DNA from: Streptomyces umbrinus
GTDB lineage: Bacteria > Actinomycetota > Actinomycetes > Streptomycetales > Streptomycetaceae
Length of the DNA stretch: 64,000 bases
Reading direction: 5' to 3'
Assembly: GCF_030817415.1 (NCBI RefSeq)
Contig: NZ_JAUSZI010000002.1
Span: 11,817,501 to 11,881,500, forward strand
The position numbers and the translations under genes were made by a program. Shown one piece after another: positions 52,219 to 61,162 of this stretch; the stretch's first letter is position 1; each line of letters starts with the position of its first letter. The notes beneath the pieces are model-generated. The model was not told the origin of the DNA and did no database searches. It saw only the letters and a list, made by a program, of their open reading frames with translations.

Positions 52219-53255
52219 TCAGGGCCGGTATCGCCAAGCCGACGTACATGTTCAAGGACGGCTCGGACATCTGGGCGTAGGACTTCATCGAGCCCGGTTA
52301 TGTCAGTATGCCCGGCCCGGGCGGCAAGCCGCGCGTCCTGCGGATGATGATCCGCTCGGCGCAGATGGACCGCGACGCGGGCAAGCAGGTCTTCGAGATG
52401 CGCGGGCCCGGTGTCGGCGCCGTACAGATCAACAAGGGTTCGTTCAACGACCAGGCCGACCAGATCAACTCCACGGGCAACCTGGAGACCATTCCGCCGT
52501 ACACCTACAACGGCAGGTCCTACCCGGCGGGCCGGATCATCACCGGCCGGCACGGCACCCGGCTGCCCGCGCACACGGCCTTCCTCAGGGCCCAGCAGGC
52601 GCAGGACCCGCTGGTGCTCGACACGGGATGGCTCGGCGTCGGCCATGTGGATGAGTTCGTGCAGTTCCTGCCCGCGGACACCCCGCGCGGCTGGAAGATC
52701 GGCATCGCCGACCCGGAGGGTGCGCTGGCCCTGCTGCGCAAGGCGCAGCGGGACGGGCACGGCCACGCCAAGGTGTTCTCCATTCCGCGCTCCTACGGCC
52801 AGGGCCGTATTCCCACGATCGACCAGGCCTTGTCCGACCGGCAGTTGCTGAAGGACAACGCCTTCGCGGCCCGGAAGATCAAGGAGAACCTGGCGCTGCT
52901 GAAGCGGGAGACCGGCGTCATGGACGGCGAGGTCGTGAAGATCCCGGCGATGTTCGAGGGTGGCTTCGGTGGCTCCCCCGGAACGCAGGACCGTCCGGTC
53001 GTCGCCTACTATCCCGGTGCCGTCAATGGCGTTGTGCTGAGCCCCACCACGTATGCCGCCCCCAGGCAGTGGGGCCCGGTCGTGGGCGGCAAGGACATCC
53101 TCGCCGAGGCGGTGACCCGGGCGTACGCCAAGGTCGGCATGCGGGTGCGCTACCTGGACGACTGGCGTACCCACCACGTCTCCGCTGGCGAGGTGCACTG
53201 CGGCACCAACACGATCCGCGCGGCCGGCACGGCCTGGTGGAGCTCCCCCAAGTAG
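52219..53255 (+). pseudogene. Protein-arginine deiminase-family protein, 5'-truncated with in-frame stop
   Basis: The catalytic C-terminal domain of the PAD family is recognisable: KPTYMFKDGSDIWA-stop-DFIEPGYVSMPGP, then LDTGWLGVGHVDEFVQFLPA (catalytic His/Asp region) and SAGEVHCGTNTIRA with the nucleophilic Cys. The N-terminus is lost at the IS3 end, and a TAG (52278-52280) stands where relatives have a Gln codon. Translation from ATG 52308 could still make the catalytic half, but without export signal or N-terminal domains. Intact relatives convert arginine to citrulline and are secreted in Streptomyces. Confidence 0.8.
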
Positions 53256-53285
53256 GACCGGACCGACCGTACACAGGAGACCCAA

Positions 53286-54182
53286 GTGAGATGCCGCAAG
53301 ACTCTGCCCTTGCTCGCTGCCGTGGCCTGCCTCGCGACCGCTTGCAGCAGCACGTCCAACACCAACACCGACCCGGCCGCCCCGTCGTCGACGTCCGCCG
53401 CTGCCCGCTCGTCGTCGGCCTCAGAGGAGAAGAACAAGGCGCTTGTTCTGCGCCTGTACTCGGAGGCGTTCAACAAGGACAAGACCGACGTGGTGAAGGA
53501 GCTCGTCGCGACCGACTACGTGCAGCACGACAAGGGGGTGCCCGGCGGGGCCGACGGGCAGGTCAAGCAGTTCAAGGACGTCAAGGCGAAGATTCCCGGC
53601 GCGGTGGCGACCGTCAAGCACGTGGCCGCCGACGGTGACCTGGTGGCCGTGCACTGGCACGCGTCGGCCACCCCGAAGAACGAGGCGACCGGCCAGGCCA
53701 AGGCCGACCTGTTCCGGGTCGACAACGGCAAGCTGGTCGAGCACTGGGGCATCACGCAGACCGTGCCGAAGAAGACGGCCAACGGGAACTCGCTGTTCAG
53801 CGACGTGTACCGGTACCCGAACGGGGCACCGACCCTGTCCGAGGAGCAGGAGGAGAAGAACCGGAAGTTCGCGGTCGACGCGTACCGCAAGCTCTCCGAC
53901 GGTGACGCGACCGTGATCGACAAGAGCTGGGATCCGCGGTACTACCAGCACAACCCGGCGGCCGCGAACGGAACGGGTCCGCTGAAGCAGTTCTTCGAGC
54001 AGAACACGCAGGGCGCCCCCTCACCCAGCAGTACCGGAGGCGGCGGGACCGGGTTCGGCAACACCCTCGCCGACGGGGACCTGGTGTGGGTCTTCAGCTC
54101 CGACTACGTCGTCGTGGACCTCTTCCGGGTGGTCGACGGAAAGATCATCGAGCACTGGGACGTCGCCGCCGACGGGCAGTAG
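53286..54182 (+). CDS. Lipoprotein with two SnoaL-like (NTF2-fold) domains, 298 aa
   Basis: Lipobox CLATACSS puts the lipidated cysteine at residue 20, followed by a Ser/Thr/Ala-rich tether. Two SnoaL-like domains follow: NKALVLRLYSEAFNKDKTDV ... GKLVEHWGITQTVP (about 48-170) and KNRKFAVDAYRKLSDGDATV ... GKIIEHWDVAADGQ (about 190-298). This duplicated 'ester cyclase' type is common in Streptomyces exported proteins of unknown role. GTG 53286 with AGGAGA upstream. A strong terminator follows. Confidence 0.85.
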   Translation: MRCRKTLPLLAAVACLATACSSTSNTNTDPAAPSSTSAAARSSSASEEKNKALVLRLYSEAFNKDKTDVVKELVATDYVQHDKGVPGGADGQVKQFKDVKAKIPGAVATVKHVAADGDLVAVHWHASATPKNEATGQAKADLFRVDNGKLVEHWGITQTVPKKTANGNSLFSDVYRYPNGAPTLSEEQEEKNRKFAVDAYRKLSDGDATVIDKSWDPRYYQHNPAAANGTGPLKQFFEQNTQGAPSPSSTGGGGTGFGNTLADGDLVWVFSSDYVVVDLFRVVDGKIIEHWDVAADGQ

Positions 54183-54200
54183 CCCGGCCGGAAGGACTGA

Positions 54201-54228
54201 CCGCCGGACCTCTTCGGAGGTCCGGCGG
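54201..54228 (+). terminator. Strong hairpin terminator
   Basis: A perfect 12-bp GC-rich stem closed by a TTCG tetraloop (CCGCCGGACCTC / GAGGTCCGGCGG), 18 bases after the lipoprotein stop. UUCG loops are exceptionally stable. Confidence 0.9.
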
Positions 54229-54363
54229 ATTTCAGCGTTCCCGGGTCCAACGTCCGCGTAGGGCAGAGGAGTTCACCCCGGTGGTGTACGCCTTGTCACC
54301 CCGCACCCGCAGCCGCCCGTGACCAGTCTTTTCAGGTCCCACGGACTACGGATGTCGAAGGTA

Positions 54364-54393
54364 TTGACGCATCCCGCTGCTCACATTTAACGT
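54364..54393 (+). promoter_or_regulatory. Candidate housekeeping-type promoter for the GH43 gene
   Basis: TTGACG (54364-54369) and TAACGT (54388-54393) are spaced by 18 bases, close to the HrdB consensus. A long leader of about 230 bases would follow. Confidence 0.5.
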
Positions 54394-54625
54394 CTGCCCG
54401 ACATCGCGAACGTCGTTCGATCCACCGGACAACTTCCGCCCTCACCCGCTCTTGGATTGACCAACCGTGCCGGCGAGAGACATGCCGTTGCGCGGATCCG
54501 ACCCCGCTTCCGCGTCGTGCGGTAGTCGACCCTGTCCCGCCAACGCTGGGACTGAGCCCCCCGGTTGACCCTGCTTCGCCCCTTTTCGCCCGATGGTGGC
54601 ATTCGCAGAACGATAGGAGATGGAC
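54394..54625 (+). other. Leader region of the GH43 gene
   Basis: No gene. A short dyad CGAAC-GTC-GTTCG is seen near 54407, possibly an operator. No riboswitch-like structure was recognised. Confidence 0.35.
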
Positions 54626-56059
54626 ATGTCCGCGCTCCGCGCCCGGCTGTCGGCGATATTGCTCGCCGTGTGCCTGCTCTTCACAGGCCAAGCCCTGACC
54701 ACACCGCAGCGGGCTGCCGCCGCCGATCCGGGCTATCTGATGGCGCACTTCATCGGGGAAGGGGCGACCGGTCAGCAGATCTACTTCTCGCACAGCGCGG
54801 ACGGCCTGCACTGGAGTGACCTCAACGGCGGCGGGATGGCCCTGCGTTCCACGGTGGGCACGCGTGGAGTGCGCGACCCCGCACTGGTCCGCTCTCCCGA
54901 CGGCAGCAAGTACTGGATCATCGCGACCGATCTGTGCATCGACTGCGGGCAGACGTGGAGTCAGTCCATCAACGACGGCAGCCGCAACCTCGTGGTGTGG
55001 GAGTCGACGGACCTGGTCAACTGGTCGCAGCCGCGGCTGCTCAACGTCGCCGGAGCGATTCCCGACGGGCGCAACGCGTGGGCGCCGGAGGCGATCTGGA
55101 ACCCGGCCACCAACGACTACATCCTGTACTGGGCGACGAACAAGCCCCTCAACGGCGCAACGAAGCACCGCATTTACTACGCCCGCACCAGCGACTTCCG
55201 CTCCATCACCACCCCGCAGGTCTACATCGAGCGCCCCGGCACCCAGGAAATCATCGACACCCAGATCGTCGAGATGCCGAGTGGCGTCGGCGACTACCGC
55301 TACGTACGGGCCTCCGGTGACGGCCAGATCACCCTCGAAGGCAGCAACTCGATCCTCGGCACTTGGACCAACCTCGGCAACCTCTCCGGCATCGGCCTGA
55401 CCGGCTCCCAGGTCGAGGGTCCGATGTGGATGAAGTTCAGAGACCGCAACGAGTGGACCCTCTACCTCGACCAGTACGCCTCGGGACGCGGTTACATGCC
55501 GGTCACGACGACCAACCCGTCCGCCTCCGGCACCTACAAGCTCCCGGCGTCGGGCAGCTACAACCTGGGCGGCACCAAGAAGCGCCACGGCTCGATCCTG
55601 AACCTGACGGCCGCCGAGGAGAGCCGCGTACAGGCCCGCTGGCCCAACACCACGGTCAACCGGCTCCAGTCGTACAACTTCCAGGACCGGTACGTCCGGC
55701 ACGCCAACATGGACGTGCGCATCGACCCCAACGTCAGCCCCGCCGCCGACTCCCAGTTCCGGCTGAGAACCGGTCTGGCGGGCTCCGGTACCGTCTCCTT
55801 CGAGTCGGTGAACTTTCCCGGCTACTTCCTGCGGCACGCCGGATACGACTTCCAGCTCGCCTACAACGACGGCACCACCCAGTTCGCCGCGGACGCCACC
55901 TTCCGCAAGGTCGCCGGGCTCGCCGACGCAAGCTGGTCGTCGTTCCAGTCGTACAACCACCCCGACCGGTACATGCGCCACTACGGGTACCAGCTCCGTC
56001 TCGACCCGATCACCACGGCGACAGGGCGCGGCGACGCCACCTTCCGCGTGACGAACTGA
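54626..56059 (+). CDS. Secreted GH43-family enzyme with arabinose-binding CBM42 (AbfB), 477 aa
   Basis: Sec signal at about 1-33. The five-bladed GH43 propeller covers 35-320: LMAHFIGEGATGQQIYFSHS, GVRDPALVRSPDG (RDP with catalytic Asp), NAWAPEAIWNPATNDYILYW (APE with Glu). The C-terminal AbfB/CBM42 domain (about 335-477) has the repeating pattern LQSYNFQDRYVRHANMDVRI / FESVNFPGYFLRHAGYDFQL / FQSYNHPDRYMRHYGYQLRL, which binds arabinofuranose side chains. It is thus likely an arabinofuranosidase or arabinanase. ATG 54626 fits AGGAG; an ATG two codons earlier is less well spaced. Convergent with the LacI regulator gene. Confidence 0.9.
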   Translation: MSALRARLSAILLAVCLLFTGQALTTPQRAAAADPGYLMAHFIGEGATGQQIYFSHSADGLHWSDLNGGGMALRSTVGTRGVRDPALVRSPDGSKYWIIATDLCIDCGQTWSQSINDGSRNLVVWESTDLVNWSQPRLLNVAGAIPDGRNAWAPEAIWNPATNDYILYWATNKPLNGATKHRIYYARTSDFRSITTPQVYIERPGTQEIIDTQIVEMPSGVGDYRYVRASGDGQITLEGSNSILGTWTNLGNLSGIGLTGSQVEGPMWMKFRDRNEWTLYLDQYASGRGYMPVTTTNPSASGTYKLPASGSYNLGGTKKRHGSILNLTAAEESRVQARWPNTTVNRLQSYNFQDRYVRHANMDVRIDPNVSPAADSQFRLRTGLAGSGTVSFESVNFPGYFLRHAGYDFQLAYNDGTTQFAADATFRKVAGLADASWSSFQSYNHPDRYMRHYGYQLRLDPITTATGRGDATFRVTN

Positions 56060-56095
56060 CCCCACGCCGGCGATGCGGTCCGTGGCCCCGTGCGG

Positions 56096-56988
56096 TCAGA
56101 GTGTGCCGTTCCCTCGCCGTACGGGGCCTCGTGTGGACCGGCGAGGGGCCAGGACCGGCTGCACGAGCCGATGCCGGTCCACACAGGTGCGGGCGTTGAT
56201 GAGAGCGATCAGCAGGTCGACCGCTTCGTCGCTCACCCGGTCCGGGCGGAGGCTGAGCGTGGTGACGGGCGGGGTGGTCGCCGCGTAATCCGGATCCTCA
56301 CTGATGCACGCCACCAGTAGATCCTGCGGCACTCGAAGCCCGTGGTGCCGGGCGGCGGCGAGGATGTTGTGACCGGAGTCGGAGTAGATGCCGATGACGG
56401 CGTCCGGTCGTGGATCGCGGTTGAGTAGCCGGCTGACCGCGTCCCGTTCAGCAGTGAAGTAGTCGGGCAGCGAGGCGTACTCCTCGACGAGTGTGGGCAA
56501 GTCGTGCTCGGCGCACCAGGAGGCGTAGGCGCGTCCGATCAGGTGCGGGTACTCGTTGTCGTGCAGCGGCTGGGAGAGCGCGATCCGCCGGGCGCCGGCC
56601 TCCGTGAGGTGGTCGAGCAGGAGACGCAGGCCCGCGTCGTAGTCGATGTCTACCCACACGTCGCCCCAGTGCGGCTGGGGCGGCCGGCCGTCGCAGACCA
56701 TGGGGACGCCACGCTCCCGCAGGAGGGAACGCACCGGGTCGTCGGCGCGCGGATCGACGTGGATGACGCCGTCCATCGGTGTGTTGAGCCACATCCACGG
56801 TGACAACAAACTCGGCATCACCATGAGCAGGTAACCGCGCTCATGCGCTGCGGAGATGGCGCCCAGCGCCAGCTGTGCGTAGTACGGGATCTCGGTGTAC
56901 GGGACGGGAAGGTCGCCGTATGCCGTCATGGTCAGACCGAGCACTCCGGTGCCGCCGCGAGCCAGGGCACGGGCCGTGCTGGCGGGGG
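56096..56988 (-). pseudogene. LacI-family regulator, C-terminal part (split by IS607)
   Basis: Reads on from STARALARGGTGVLGLTM into a periplasmic-binding-protein-like effector domain (DGVIHVDPRADDPVRSLLRE, RRIALSQPLHDNEYPHLIGR, PDAVIGIYSDSGHNILAAA, LRPDRVSDEAVDLLIALIN). The DNA-binding part lies at 59139-59310 on the same strand. Joining the two pieces across the mobile element gives one 354-residue frame, the normal size of LacI proteins. The regulator presumably controlled the GH43 gene or the sugar-enzyme locus. Confidence 0.88.
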
Positions 56989-57059
56989 GTGAAAGCTGCT
57001 ACAGATTTTCTAGTCATTCATAGTCATCCTTAGCCGTGTGTCTCAGGTAACTTGGTCTC

Positions 57060-57635
57060 GTGAAGCTTTCGGAGTGGGCCCGTCAGCAGGGCGTGAGCTA
57101 CCAGACCGCCTGGCGGTGGGTGAAGGACGGGAAGATGCCCGTCCCCGTTCGCCAGGCGCCGTCCGGGACGTGGTTGGTCGACGAGGTCGCCGTCCGGCCG
57201 TCCGGGCGTGTGGTGGCGTACTGCCGCGTGTCGTCCGTTGACCAGAAAGCCGATCTTGAGCGGCAGGCCGCCCGGGTGGTGTCCGGCGCGAACGGGCTGG
57301 GCCTGGCCGTCGCTGAGGTCGTCACCGAGGTGGGATCCGGGTTGGACGGGCGGCGCCGCAAGCTGCACCGGCTGCTGTCCGACCCGCAGGCGGCGGTGAT
57401 CGTGGTCGAGCACCGTGACCGGCTGGCCCGGTTCGGCGTCGAGCACCTGGAGGCCGCGCTGTCGGCGTCCGGGCGGCGCCTGGTCGTCCTCGACCCCACC
57501 GAGACCGCCGATGACCTGGTACGCGACATCACCGAGGTGCTCACCTCCATGTGCGCCCGCCTGTACGGGCGGCGGGCAGCGAAGAACCGGGCCGCCCGCG
57601 CGGTGGCCGTGGCGACCGGCGAGGCCGCCGAGTGA
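57060..57635 (+). CDS. tnpA: IS607-type serine recombinase (TnpA), 191 aa
   Basis: N-terminal MerR-like helix-turn-helix (LSEWARQQGVSYQTAWRWVK) followed by a small serine-recombinase domain: VVAYCRVSSVDQKADLERQA with catalytic serine in CRVSS, AVIVVEHRDRLARFG and the C-terminal helix. This reversed order (HTH first) is characteristic of IS607. GTG 57060. Its stop overlaps the tnpB start (GTGA). It appears intact. Confidence 0.92.
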   Translation: MKLSEWARQQGVSYQTAWRWVKDGKMPVPVRQAPSGTWLVDEVAVRPSGRVVAYCRVSSVDQKADLERQAARVVSGANGLGLAVAEVVTEVGSGLDGRRRKLHRLLSDPQAAVIVVEHRDRLARFGVEHLEAALSASGRRLVVLDPTETADDLVRDITEVLTSMCARLYGRRAAKNRAARAVAVATGEAAE

Positions 57636-59086
57636 AGAAGTTCCAGCCGCAGCCCGGGTTCGTGGTGCAGGCGTACCGCTTCGCACTGGACCCGAACGTC
57701 ACCCAGGAGCATGCCCTGCGCTCGCACTGCGGCGCGGCGCGTGCCGCCTACAACTGGGCCGTCGGCTCGGTGACCGCCTCCTGGTGGCAGCGCCGCGCAG
57801 AGGAGTCCTACGGCATCGGCGAGGCCGGGCTGACGCAGTGGCGGCCGTGGTCGCTGCCCGCGCTGCGGAAGGCGTTCAACGAGGCCAAGCACACCGATCC
57901 GAGGTTCGCCGCCTGGTGGGAGGAGAACTCCAAGGAGGCGTACTCCACCGGCCTGGCGAACGCGTCGGCCGCGTTCGACAACTACGCGAAGTCCAAGAAC
58001 GGCAAGCGGTGCGGCAAGCGGATGGGTGCGCCGCGGTTCAAGTCGAAGCGCAAGGCGCGCCTTGCCTGCCGGTTCACCACCGGCGTGATCCGCGTGGACG
58101 CTGACGGCCGTCACGTCACCCTGCCCCGGCTGGGCACAATCCGCACCCACGAGCCCACGGTGAAGCTCCTCGCCCGCGTCCAGGCCGGGACGGCCCGGAT
58201 CCTGTCCGCGACCGTGCGGCACGAGCGCGGACGCTGGTTCGTCTCGTTCCAGGCCGAGGTCAAGCGGGACCTCGAACGCGTGGCGCGGCCGGACGTGGCG
58301 GTCGGGATCGACCTGGGGGTGAAGACCCTCGCGGTCATGGCCGACAGCACCGGCGAGATCCGCACCATCGCGAATCCCGGGCACTACGACCGAGCACGCA
58401 AGCAGCTGCGCCGCGCCTCCCGCGTCGTCTCCCGACGGCAGGGCCCCGACCGGCGGACCGGGCAGAAGCCGTCGAAGCGGCGGGAGAAGGCCAACGCCGC
58501 CCGCAACAAGGTGCATCACCGGGTGGCCAACCTCCGCGCGGACGCCCTGCACAAGCTCACCACCGCCGTGGCGGCCGAGTACGGCACGGTCGTGGTCGAA
58601 GACCTCAACGTCGCCGGGATGCTCCGCAACCGGCGTCTCGCGCGAAGGATCGCCGACGCCGGGTTCGGGGAGATCCGCCGCCAGCTCACCTACAAGACCC
58701 GCCAGCGCCACGCCACCCGCACTATCGCGGCGGACCGCTGGTACCCCTCCTCGAAGACCTGTTCCGGGTGCGGCGCGGTGAAAGCCAAACTGCCGCTGCA
58801 CGTGAGGACCTACCAGTGCGACGCCTGCGGTCTGGTCATCGACCGGGACGACAACGCCGCACTCAACCTCGCCGCGCTCGCGGCAGCCGCAACAACTGGT
58901 ACCGGAGTGGCCGGAGACCAGGACGCCCAAGCGGTGTCGAAGCCTCGTGGAGCCGACCAGAAGACCCGCACCACCCGCCCCCGCCGCAAGGCGGAGGCGT
59001 CGCGGGCAGGTGGCGCAACCCTGCCGCACCAGCGGCAGACGGAAGCGAGAGACCGTACTCAAGCCGAAGCCCTCACGCTCTGGTGA
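57632..59086 (+). CDS. tnpB: TnpB RNA-guided endonuclease of IS607, 484 aa
   Basis: N-terminal helical region (YRFALDPNVTQEHALRSHCG, AAYNWAVGSV), then the split RuvC nuclease: Asp in GIDLGVKTLAVM, Glu in VVVEDLNVAGM and Asp in IDRDDNAALNLAALA, with the zinc finger CSGCGAV...CDACG between the last two. TnpB cuts DNA matching the guide RNA made from the element's right end, favouring retention of the element. GTG 57632. All catalytic residues are present, so the nuclease looks active. The C-terminal 60 residues are basic and low in complexity, as is usual where the guide RNA overlaps the gene. Confidence 0.92.
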   Translation: MKKFQPQPGFVVQAYRFALDPNVTQEHALRSHCGAARAAYNWAVGSVTASWWQRRAEESYGIGEAGLTQWRPWSLPALRKAFNEAKHTDPRFAAWWEENSKEAYSTGLANASAAFDNYAKSKNGKRCGKRMGAPRFKSKRKARLACRFTTGVIRVDADGRHVTLPRLGTIRTHEPTVKLLARVQAGTARILSATVRHERGRWFVSFQAEVKRDLERVARPDVAVGIDLGVKTLAVMADSTGEIRTIANPGHYDRARKQLRRASRVVSRRQGPDRRTGQKPSKRREKANAARNKVHHRVANLRADALHKLTTAVAAEYGTVVVEDLNVAGMLRNRRLARRIADAGFGEIRRQLTYKTRQRHATRTIAADRWYPSSKTCSGCGAVKAKLPLHVRTYQCDACGLVIDRDDNAALNLAALAAAATTGTGVAGDQDAQAVSKPRGADQKTRTTRPRRKAEASRAGGATLPHQRQTEARDRTQAEALTLW

Positions 59087-59158
59087 CGAGACGGACCTTC
59101 CGGGCGGAAACATCCGGAATGCTGAGACCTGACTACGGTCCCGGCAACGGCGTAACCG
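59000..59158 (+). ncRNA. Predicted TnpB guide RNA (omega/reRNA) with LacI-derived guide
   Basis: In IS605/IS607 elements the guide RNA overlaps the end of tnpB, ends at the element's right end and takes its guide from the flanking DNA. Here the scaffold would end near 59138 and the guide would begin TCCCGGCAACGG in the LacI gene. No fold was computed; placement follows family knowledge. Confidence 0.4.
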
Positions 59159-59310
59159 AGTTCGCGTGTCGCGGAGAGCATGCGCTGCCTGGTCGGCTCG
59201 GACAGCCGGCCGGTGCCGTTGAGGGCGTTCGACACCGTGGCCGTGGAAACCCCCGCCCGTGCGGCCACGGCACCGAGTGTGGGGCGTTGCCAGACATGCG
59301 AGCTTCTCAT
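59139..59310 (-). pseudogene. LacI-family regulator, N-terminal DNA-binding part (split by IS607)
   Basis: ATG 59310 begins MRSSHVWQRPTLGAVAARAG followed by VSTATVSNALNGTGRLSEPT, a typical LacI helix-turn-helix and hinge start, ending ATRELGYAVAG at the element boundary. On its own it would be read into the mobile element and stop later (frame open to 59059). The DNA-binding domain without effector domain could still bind weakly, but regulation by a sugar would be lost. Confidence 0.88.
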
Positions 59311-59641
59311 GTGTTCCCCAACAGTGCCTGTTGTTCCCAACAGCCCCATGACGGCTTGTGGTTAACACCTTAATCACTCAGCGTACGCGGCGACAGCGGC
59401 CGGGTCCGGAGTTATCAGATGCCAGATGTTCGCAGTACAAGCCTGTAAGGCACGGTATGGTCCGCTCGACCAGCGTGCCGATTGCGGAACAAGAACGGCC
59501 GAGGCCCAATAGGGCCCTGGTTACGTCAAGTTCCCATTTCCTGCCCCGGCCGGGGCCGTATCGGATCAGGACGTTCGAGTCCTCGCGCCCTCGCGGGTGG
59601 CGGGCGCGAACGCGTCACATGGACATAGGTAAGGGGACGCG
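59311..59641. promoter_or_regulatory. Divergent region between LacI and the ferric-reductase-like gene
   Basis: Directly before the LacI start two similar blocks occur (GTTCCCCAACAG at 59313 and GTTCCCAACAG at 59333), a possible autoregulatory operator. Further right GGTTAACACCTTAATCAC is AT-richer and may hold a promoter. No gene was found. Confidence 0.45.
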
Positions 59642-60979
59642 GTGGAGGCGACGAATACACAGGTGCGGCCAGGCACCGTACCTCCAGTCGTTGCGGCGCG
59701 CTGGGCGCTGTGGACGTTTGTCATCGTCAACTTGGTGATCGTCGAGGCCTTGTTCCTCACCGCAGGGACCGGCAAGAACGGGGTGCTCACGGTCGCCAAG
59801 TTCTTCGGCCTGCACGCCGCCGTACTGATGTTGTTCCAACTGCTGCTGGTGGCCCGGCTGCCGTGGCTCGACCGCCGTATCGGCATGGACCGGTTGACGG
59901 TGTGGCACAGGTGGGTCGGCTTCACCCTGCTGTGGACCCTCCTCACCCACGCTGTGCTGGTGGTGCTGGGCTACGCGCGGCTCGATGACGCGTCTATGAC
60001 GAAGACGTTCTTCGCACTGGCCGGAGTGACCGCTTCGCTGCTGGGGATGGGGGCCGCGGCGATCATCGTCGTGGTCGCCGCGGTGTCCGCCCGGAATGTC
60101 AGACGGCGGCTTCGGTATGAGACCTGGCACGGCCTGCATCTGCTGCTGTACGTGGCGTTGGGGCTGGCATTCGTCCACCAGTTGCAGGAGACCACGACCT
60201 TCAGCTCCTCCGCGCCCGCGATGATCTACTGGTGGGCCATGTGGCTGTTCGCGTTCGGTGCCCTGGTCACGGGCCGGATCGTCATGCCTGTGTGGCGCAA
60301 CGCCTATCACCGGTTCGAGGTCGCGGAGGTGGTGCCGGAGTCGGACGACGTCGTGTCGGTGCACGTCACCGGCCGTCACCTCGACAGGCTGCCGGCCCGG
60401 GCCGGCCAGTTCTGCATCTGGCGGTTCCCCGGGCACAACCACTGGTGGCTGGCCAATCCGTTCTCGCTGTCGGCTGCACCCGACGGCCGCACGTTGCGCC
60501 TGACCGCCAAGGCGGTCGGCGGCGCCAGCGCAGGCCTGCGGAACGTCCGGGTCGGGAGCCGCGCGTTCGTCGAGGGGCCGTACGGGGCGTTCACCGCGTT
60601 GCATCGAACGCGGCCCGGCGCACTGCTGATCGCCGGAGGAGTGGGGATCACGCCGGTTCGAGCCCTGCTGGAGGAGGAACCGGCCGGAGACGTCGTCGTG
60701 CTCTACCGGGTGCGCAGCGAGGATGACGCCGTGCTGGTCGACGAGGTACGAGCCCTGCTCGCGGACCGCGGCGGGCGGCTGCACCTGCTCACCGGCCGCA
60801 CAGGGGAGACGAGCCCGCCGTTCGAGCCCGACAGCCTCGTCGCCCTGGTTCCCGACATAACCGAACGCGACGTCTACGTCTGTGGTCCGCCCGGGATGAC
60901 CTCGACCGTGCTCAGCGCCCTGCGCAGGCTGCAGGTTCCCCAACGGCAGGTGCACGCCGAGCGGTTCGGCCTGGCCTGA
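59642..60979 (+). CDS. Ferric-reductase-like membrane flavoprotein, 445 aa
   Basis: The N-terminal half has about six membrane helices with haem-ligand histidines in LTVWHRWVGFTLLWTLLTHA and ETWHGLHLLLYVALGLAFVH (ferric-reductase transmembrane domain). The C-terminal half is a ferredoxin-NADP reductase module: FAD-binding around WWLANPFSLSAAPDG, and NAD(P)-binding AGGVGITPVRALLEEE and DVYVCGPPGMTST. It moves electrons from NAD(P)H through haem across the membrane, for metal reduction or respiration. GTG 59642. Possibly a partner for extracellular redox chemistry at this locus, but this is only a suggestion. Confidence 0.9.
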   Translation: MEATNTQVRPGTVPPVVAARWALWTFVIVNLVIVEALFLTAGTGKNGVLTVAKFFGLHAAVLMLFQLLLVARLPWLDRRIGMDRLTVWHRWVGFTLLWTLLTHAVLVVLGYARLDDASMTKTFFALAGVTASLLGMGAAAIIVVVAAVSARNVRRRLRYETWHGLHLLLYVALGLAFVHQLQETTTFSSSAPAMIYWWAMWLFAFGALVTGRIVMPVWRNAYHRFEVAEVVPESDDVVSVHVTGRHLDRLPARAGQFCIWRFPGHNHWWLANPFSLSAAPDGRTLRLTAKAVGGASAGLRNVRVGSRAFVEGPYGAFTALHRTRPGALLIAGGVGITPVRALLEEEPAGDVVVLYRVRSEDDAVLVDEVRALLADRGGRLHLLTGRTGETSPPFEPDSLVALVPDITERDVYVCGPPGMTSTVLSALRRLQVPQRQVHAERFGLA

Positions 60980-61162
60980 CGCGTGGGGGCGACGGGCGCG
61001 ATCGAAGCCTCGGCGCAATCCACGGGCTTTGTCCCTGACGCTGCCGATAGCGTCATCCGCGCTGGTTGGAGCCAGTGCGCGACGGTTCGTGGGATGTCGG
61101 CCGCGTCGCCGACGTCGACCACTCTGGCACGACTGGCGATCACCCAGGCATGATGACCGACC
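60980..61162. other. Intergenic region before a transposase gene
   Basis: 180 bases; presumably contains the left end of the transposase element. No clear inverted repeat was found with the region after 62260. Confidence 0.35.

Larger units (their letters stand above)
56989..59138 (+). mobile_element. IS607-family element inserted in a LacI regulator gene
   Basis: Carries a serine recombinase (TnpA type) and TnpB. Ends are placed where the two LacI halves rejoin in frame: left flank ...GGCGGGGG, right flank TCCCGG..., with GG at the junction as IS607 elements prefer. No inverted repeats or target duplication are seen, also typical of the family. Boundaries may shift by one or two bases because G residues repeat. 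Confidence 0.85.
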
